A stretch of DNA of 64,000 nt, from contig NZ_CALDPF010000039.1 of assembly GCF_937912035.1 (NCBI RefSeq), forward strand, positions 62,001-126,000. The letters run 5' to 3'. The translations under genes and the position numbers were made by a program. A model generated the notes under the pieces. The model saw only the letters and a program-made list of their open reading frames with translations. It was not told the origin of the DNA and searched no databases. How positions within the stretch are numbered: the stretch's first letter is position 1; every line of letters starts with the position of its first letter. Positions 60,666 to 64,000 of this stretch are shown here, one piece after another. Source of the stretch: an uncultured Bacteroides sp. Lineage in GTDB: Bacteria > Bacteroidota > Bacteroidia > Bacteroidales > Bacteroidaceae.

Positions 60666-61652
60666 ATGGAACTGATAACCAGGACTGAACTGCCTGTAGG
60701 ACAGTGTGAGATAAAGCATTCTGACACATTAATGCTGCTAGGATCATGTTTTACCGAAAATATTGGAAACAAGTTATCCGCTAATAAATTCGTATGTGAT
60801 ATTAATCCTTTCGGGGTACTTTATAATCCGATGTCGATTAAAGAAGCATTGACTCAGATTCTTAATAAGAAAGTATATACGGCCAACGATTTGATGGAAT
60901 CCCATGGAATGTGGTTTAGCCTGATGCATCATAGCTCTTTTTCTTCTTATGATATTAATGAGTGTCTTTATAATATAAACAGGCATATAGATGAAAGTTA
61001 TGATTTTATAAAGAATGCCGACTGGCTTGTTCTGACATTTGGAACAGCTCGTGTGTACAGATGGAATGAAAACGGGTGTATAGTAGGTAATTGTCATAAG
61101 TTGAATGAAAAGTTATTTTCACGTGTTCTTCTTGACGTTGATGAGATTGTAAGTTCTTATTCTAATCTGATAGCAGATTTGAGAATTCTAAATCCAGAAT
61201 TGAGAATTCTTTTTACTGTCAGTCCGATACGTCATGCCAAGGATGGAATGCATGGCAATCAGATAAGTAAGTCAGTATTATTGCTTGCAATAGATAAAAT
61301 CTGTTTTACTAACGAGAATTGTTATTATTTTCCTTCTTATGAAATTATGATGGACGAACTTAGAGATTATCGTTTCTATGCTGACGATATGCTTCATCCC
61401 TCTGGAAAGGCTGTTGATTATATTTGGGAAAAATTTTCAGAAACGTATTTTAGCAGGAAAACCATGGAAGCAATAAAAGCGTGTAATGAAATAACACGGG
61501 CTTTGGAACACAGGCCTTTTAATCCGGATAGTGAAGCTTATCGTGATTTTTTAAGTCAAATTCTGTTAAAAATAGAGAGACTAAAGGAAAAATTCACGTA
61601 CTTAGACGTCGAAAAGGAAATAGAATTATGTCGCACACAATTGAAGAAATAA
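60666..61652 (+). CDS. GSCFA-domain protein
   Basis: A 328-residue protein of the GSCFA family (PF08885), named for a motif here read as LLGSCFTENIG near the N-terminus. The fold is SGNH-hydrolase-like, with LVLTFGTARVYRW and ILFTVSPIRHAKDGMHGNQISK segments and a late DDMLHPSGKAVDYIW supplying a candidate Asp/His pair. Substrate is unknown. The ATG at 60666 was chosen over a TTG at 60657. It overlaps the start of murF-alr by 25 bp, which suggests coupled translation and possibly a cell-envelope role. Confidence 0.88.
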   Translation: MELITRTELPVGQCEIKHSDTLMLLGSCFTENIGNKLSANKFVCDINPFGVLYNPMSIKEALTQILNKKVYTANDLMESHGMWFSLMHHSSFSSYDINECLYNINRHIDESYDFIKNADWLVLTFGTARVYRWNENGCIVGNCHKLNEKLFSRVLLDVDEIVSSYSNLIADLRILNPELRILFTVSPIRHAKDGMHGNQISKSVLLLAIDKICFTNENCYYFPSYEIMMDELRDYRFYADDMLHPSGKAVDYIWEKFSETYFSRKTMEAIKACNEITRALEHRPFNPDSEAYRDFLSQILLKIERLKEKFTYLDVEKEIELCRTQLKK

Positions 61653-64000
61653 CATCCATTTTGAATGCAGAACGTATAGGTGATGCTTCTGCTAAAATAG
61701 ACTGGATACTTACCGATAGCCGATCATTGTGCTTTCCGGAAGAAACTCTTTTTTTTGCTTTAAAGACAAAAAGGAATGATGGTCACAAATATATAGCTGA
61801 ATTGTATAACCGCGGTGTGAGAAACTTTGTGGTTACTGATTTGCCTGAAGATATGTCAGAATTTCAGAACTGCAACTTTCTGAAGGTCTCAAATACCTTG
61901 AAATCGCTTCAGCGCCTTGCTGCAAGTCACAGAGAACTGTTCGATGTTCCTGTGATTGGAATTACCGGAAGTAATGGCAAGACAGTGGTAAAGGAGTGGC
62001 TTTATCATATCATCAGTCCAAGCAGGGTAGTGACCCGTTCCCCAAGAAGCTATAACTCACAAATAGGAGTACCTCTGTCAGTATGGCTGATGAACGAAAA
62101 TACTGAGATAGGTATATTCGAGGCCGGTATATCTGAGATGGGCGAGATGGAAGAATTGAAGCCAATAATCCGTCCAACCATAGGTGTCCTTACGAATATA
62201 GGTGGCGCTCATCAGGAGAATTTCACATCCATTCAGGACAAATGTATGGAGAAACTTCAGTTGTTCAAGGATTGTGATGTTGTAATCTATAATGGCGATA
62301 ATGAACTTATAAGTAGTTGTGTGACAAAATCGCTGTTCGGAGCGAAGGAAATAGCGTGGTCCACAAAAGACATGGAGCGTCCGCTGTATATCGAAAGTAT
62401 AGACAAGTGCAGCAGCTATACTGATATCAAATACCGCTATTTGGGATTTATGAAGGAATATCGTATTCCGTTTATTGATGATGCTTCAATTGAAAATTCC
62501 ATAAACTGTTTGGCCGTAGCTCTGTATCTGATGATTTCTCCGGAAGAGATAGCCGAAAGAATGCTTACACTGGAACCTGTGGCAATGCGAATGGAGGTGA
62601 AGGAAGGAAAGAATGGTTGTATCCTGATAAACGACAGTTATAACTCTGATTTTGCATCATTGGATATTGCTCTTGACTTCATGTCGCGAAGAACAGAAGA
62701 TAAAGGCAAGAAACGTACATTGATTTTGTCGGATATTCTTGAGAGTGGACAGACCAGCAAACTCTTGTACAGACAGGTGGCAGAACTTGTACACAGCCGT
62801 GGGGTAGATAAGATTATCGGTGTAGGGCCTGAAATATCGGCATCGGCATCACGTTTCCAGATTGAAAAATATTTCTTCAACAAGACTTCTGAACTCATGG
62901 AGTCTGGAATACTGGATTCGCTGAGAAATGAAGTGGTATTGATCAAGGGAGCACGCGCGTTCCATTTTGACGATATTACTGATTACATGGAGCTAAAGGT
63001 GCACGAAACGATACTTGAAATCAACCTTAGGGCTTTAACTGACAATCTAAATCATTTCCGCAATAAACTTAAACCGGAGACCAAGATGGTCTGCATGGTT
63101 AAAGCTTCGGCGTACGGGGCTGGACCTTTTGAGATTGCAAAAACACTGGAAGAGCATAGAGTGGATTATTTGGCTGTTGCAGTGGCCGATGAAGGTGCGG
63201 ATTTGCGCAAGGCAGGAATTAACTGTCCTATTATAATAATGAATCCTGAACTTACGGCGTTCAAGACAATGTTCGATTATCACCTTGAACCGGAGGTGTA
63301 TAGTTTTAATGTTTTGGAAGAACTTATAAAGGCTGCCGAGAGGGAAGGTGTCAGCAATTTCCCTATTCATGTGAAAATCAATACCGGAATGAACCGTCTA
63401 GGTTTTGAGCCTGAACAGTTGCCACAGTTGGTTGACCGGTTGAAACGTCAGTCGGCGGTAATACCACGTTCGGTGTTTTCTCATCTGGTAGGAAGTGATT
63501 CCAATCGTTTTGATGCATTTACCCGCAGACAGATTGAAACATTTGAAGCGGCGGCAGCAAAACTTCAGGAAGGATTTTCATATAAGATATTGCGTCATAT
63601 CTGTAACACAGCCGGTATAGAAAGATATCCTGGAGCACAGTTCGATATGGTAAGGCTTGGTATAGGATTATATGGAATAGATCCTTATACCGGGAAAATG
63701 ATAAACAACGTAAGTACGCTTAAGACTACCATATTGCAGATACATGATGTGAAAGCAGAGGACACTGTAGGGTATAGCCGCAAGGGAATACTGGAAAGAG
63801 ATTCACGTATCGCAGCGATACCTATTGGCTATGCAGACGGACTGAACCGTAAGCTGGGAAACGGAAAAGGTTATTGCCTTGTAAATGGAAAGAAAGCTCC
63901 GTACGTTGGAAATATTTGTATGGATGTTTGTATGATAGATGTCACTGATATAGACTGTAAGGAAGGTGACAAGGTGGAAGTGTTTGGCGAAAACCTGCCC
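61628..64000 (+). CDS. murF: Bifunctional MurF ligase/alanine racemase (3' end outside window)
   Basis: The first 791 codons of a fused enzyme; the frame is open to the window edge. The N-terminal ~460 residues are MurF, which adds D-Ala-D-Ala to the UDP-MurNAc-tripeptide. The ATP site is ITGSNGKT, followed by FEAGISEMGEM and the late LINDSYNSDF. The C-terminal part is an alanine racemase: the PLP lysine is in CMVKASAYGAG, with HVKINTGMNRLGF, HICNTAGIERYP and GYSRKG further on. Joining the D-Ala supplier to the D-Ala-D-Ala ligating enzyme is typical of Bacteroidales. It starts inside the end of the GSCFA gene. Confidence 0.93.
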   Translation, partial: MSHTIEEITSILNAERIGDASAKIDWILTDSRSLCFPEETLFFALKTKRNDGHKYIAELYNRGVRNFVVTDLPEDMSEFQNCNFLKVSNTLKSLQRLAASHRELFDVPVIGITGSNGKTVVKEWLYHIISPSRVVTRSPRSYNSQIGVPLSVWLMNENTEIGIFEAGISEMGEMEELKPIIRPTIGVLTNIGGAHQENFTSIQDKCMEKLQLFKDCDVVIYNGDNELISSCVTKSLFGAKEIAWSTKDMERPLYIESIDKCSSYTDIKYRYLGFMKEYRIPFIDDASIENSINCLAVALYLMISPEEIAERMLTLEPVAMRMEVKEGKNGCILINDSYNSDFASLDIALDFMSRRTEDKGKKRTLILSDILESGQTSKLLYRQVAELVHSRGVDKIIGVGPEISASASRFQIEKYFFNKTSELMESGILDSLRNEVVLIKGARAFHFDDITDYMELKVHETILEINLRALTDNLNHFRNKLKPETKMVCMVKASAYGAGPFEIAKTLEEHRVDYLAVAVADEGADLRKAGINCPIIIMNPELTAFKTMFDYHLEPEVYSFNVLEELIKAAEREGVSNFPIHVKINTGMNRLGFEPEQLPQLVDRLKRQSAVIPRSVFSHLVGSDSNRFDAFTRRQIETFEAAAAKLQEGFSYKILRHICNTAGIERYPGAQFDMVRLGIGLYGIDPYTGKMINNVSTLKTTILQIHDVKAEDTVGYSRKGILERDSRIAAIPIGYADGLNRKLGNGKGYCLVNGKKAPYVGNICMDVCMIDVTDIDCKEGDKVEVFGENLP

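Overview
The window looks like chromosomal DNA from a gut-type member of the Bacteroidales, most likely Bacteroidaceae (Bacteroides/Phocaeicola-like). Reasons: repeated -7 promoter boxes of the form TAnnTTTG; a nuo operon with a fused nuoCD gene and no nuoE/F/G; a fused murF-alr gene; a GSCFA-domain gene; a TonB-dependent receptor with an N-terminal carboxypeptidase-regulatory domain; DUF349 and six-bladed beta-propeller proteins; and a tmRNA tag ending in NYALAA. No transposase, integrase, phage gene or CRISPR array was seen.

Layout. 1-0.66 kb: the 3' end of a beta-propeller protein. 0.77-9.6 kb: an efflux operon of one lipoprotein adaptor, two different RND permeases and one TolC-type channel. 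9.8-19.0 kb: two paralogous AAA-like ATPase/PD-(D/E)XK nuclease genes on either side of a 1,869-residue alpha-2-macroglobulin-like protein that lacks the thioester motif. 19.0-25.8 kb: a glucuronate catabolism unit, with an AraC-type regulator divergent from SDR oxidoreductase, uxuA, hexuronate-type MFS permease, SGNH acetylesterase and uxaC. 25.9-30.8 kb (minus): rsfS-ftsH-cdsA-M28 enzyme-sufE, reading right to left. 31.05 kb: tRNA-Gln(CTG). 31.2-35.4 kb (minus): DUF349 protein, mgtE, rsmA. 35.4-37.9 kb: a flippase-like membrane protein and pepD. 38.1-38.5 kb (minus): tmRNA. 38.7-40.8 kb: a lactonase-family lipoprotein convergent with manA. 41.0-46.1 kb (minus): a TonB-dependent receptor and an internally duplicated beta-helix lipoprotein. 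46.3-56.6 kb (minus): nuoA-B-CD-H-I-J-K-L-M-N. 56.8-60.6 kb (minus): a small unknown exported protein, trkA and dxs. 60.7-64.0 kb: a GSCFA protein and the start of murF-alr, cut by the window edge.

How the genes work together. The glucuronate genes import hexuronate, isomerise it to fructuronate, reduce it to mannonate and dehydrate it to 2-keto-3-deoxygluconate; the KDG kinase and aldolase are not here. The Nuo proteins form the membrane arm and Q module of a complex I without the NADH-oxidising module. The efflux genes encode a full envelope-spanning pump with an extra permease.

The most unusual signals are non-coding: a family of palindromes repeated every 22 bp that share the core CACGnnCGTG (17.1 and 38.0 kb); AT-rich inverted-repeat spacers marked by an ATCCACCC sequence inside the uxu and nuo operons; a 20-bp tandem duplication that appears to have re-framed the end of nuoI; 11-bp direct repeats upstream of the TonB receptor promoter; and a 23-bp tandem repeat just upstream of the first ATPase/nuclease promoter.
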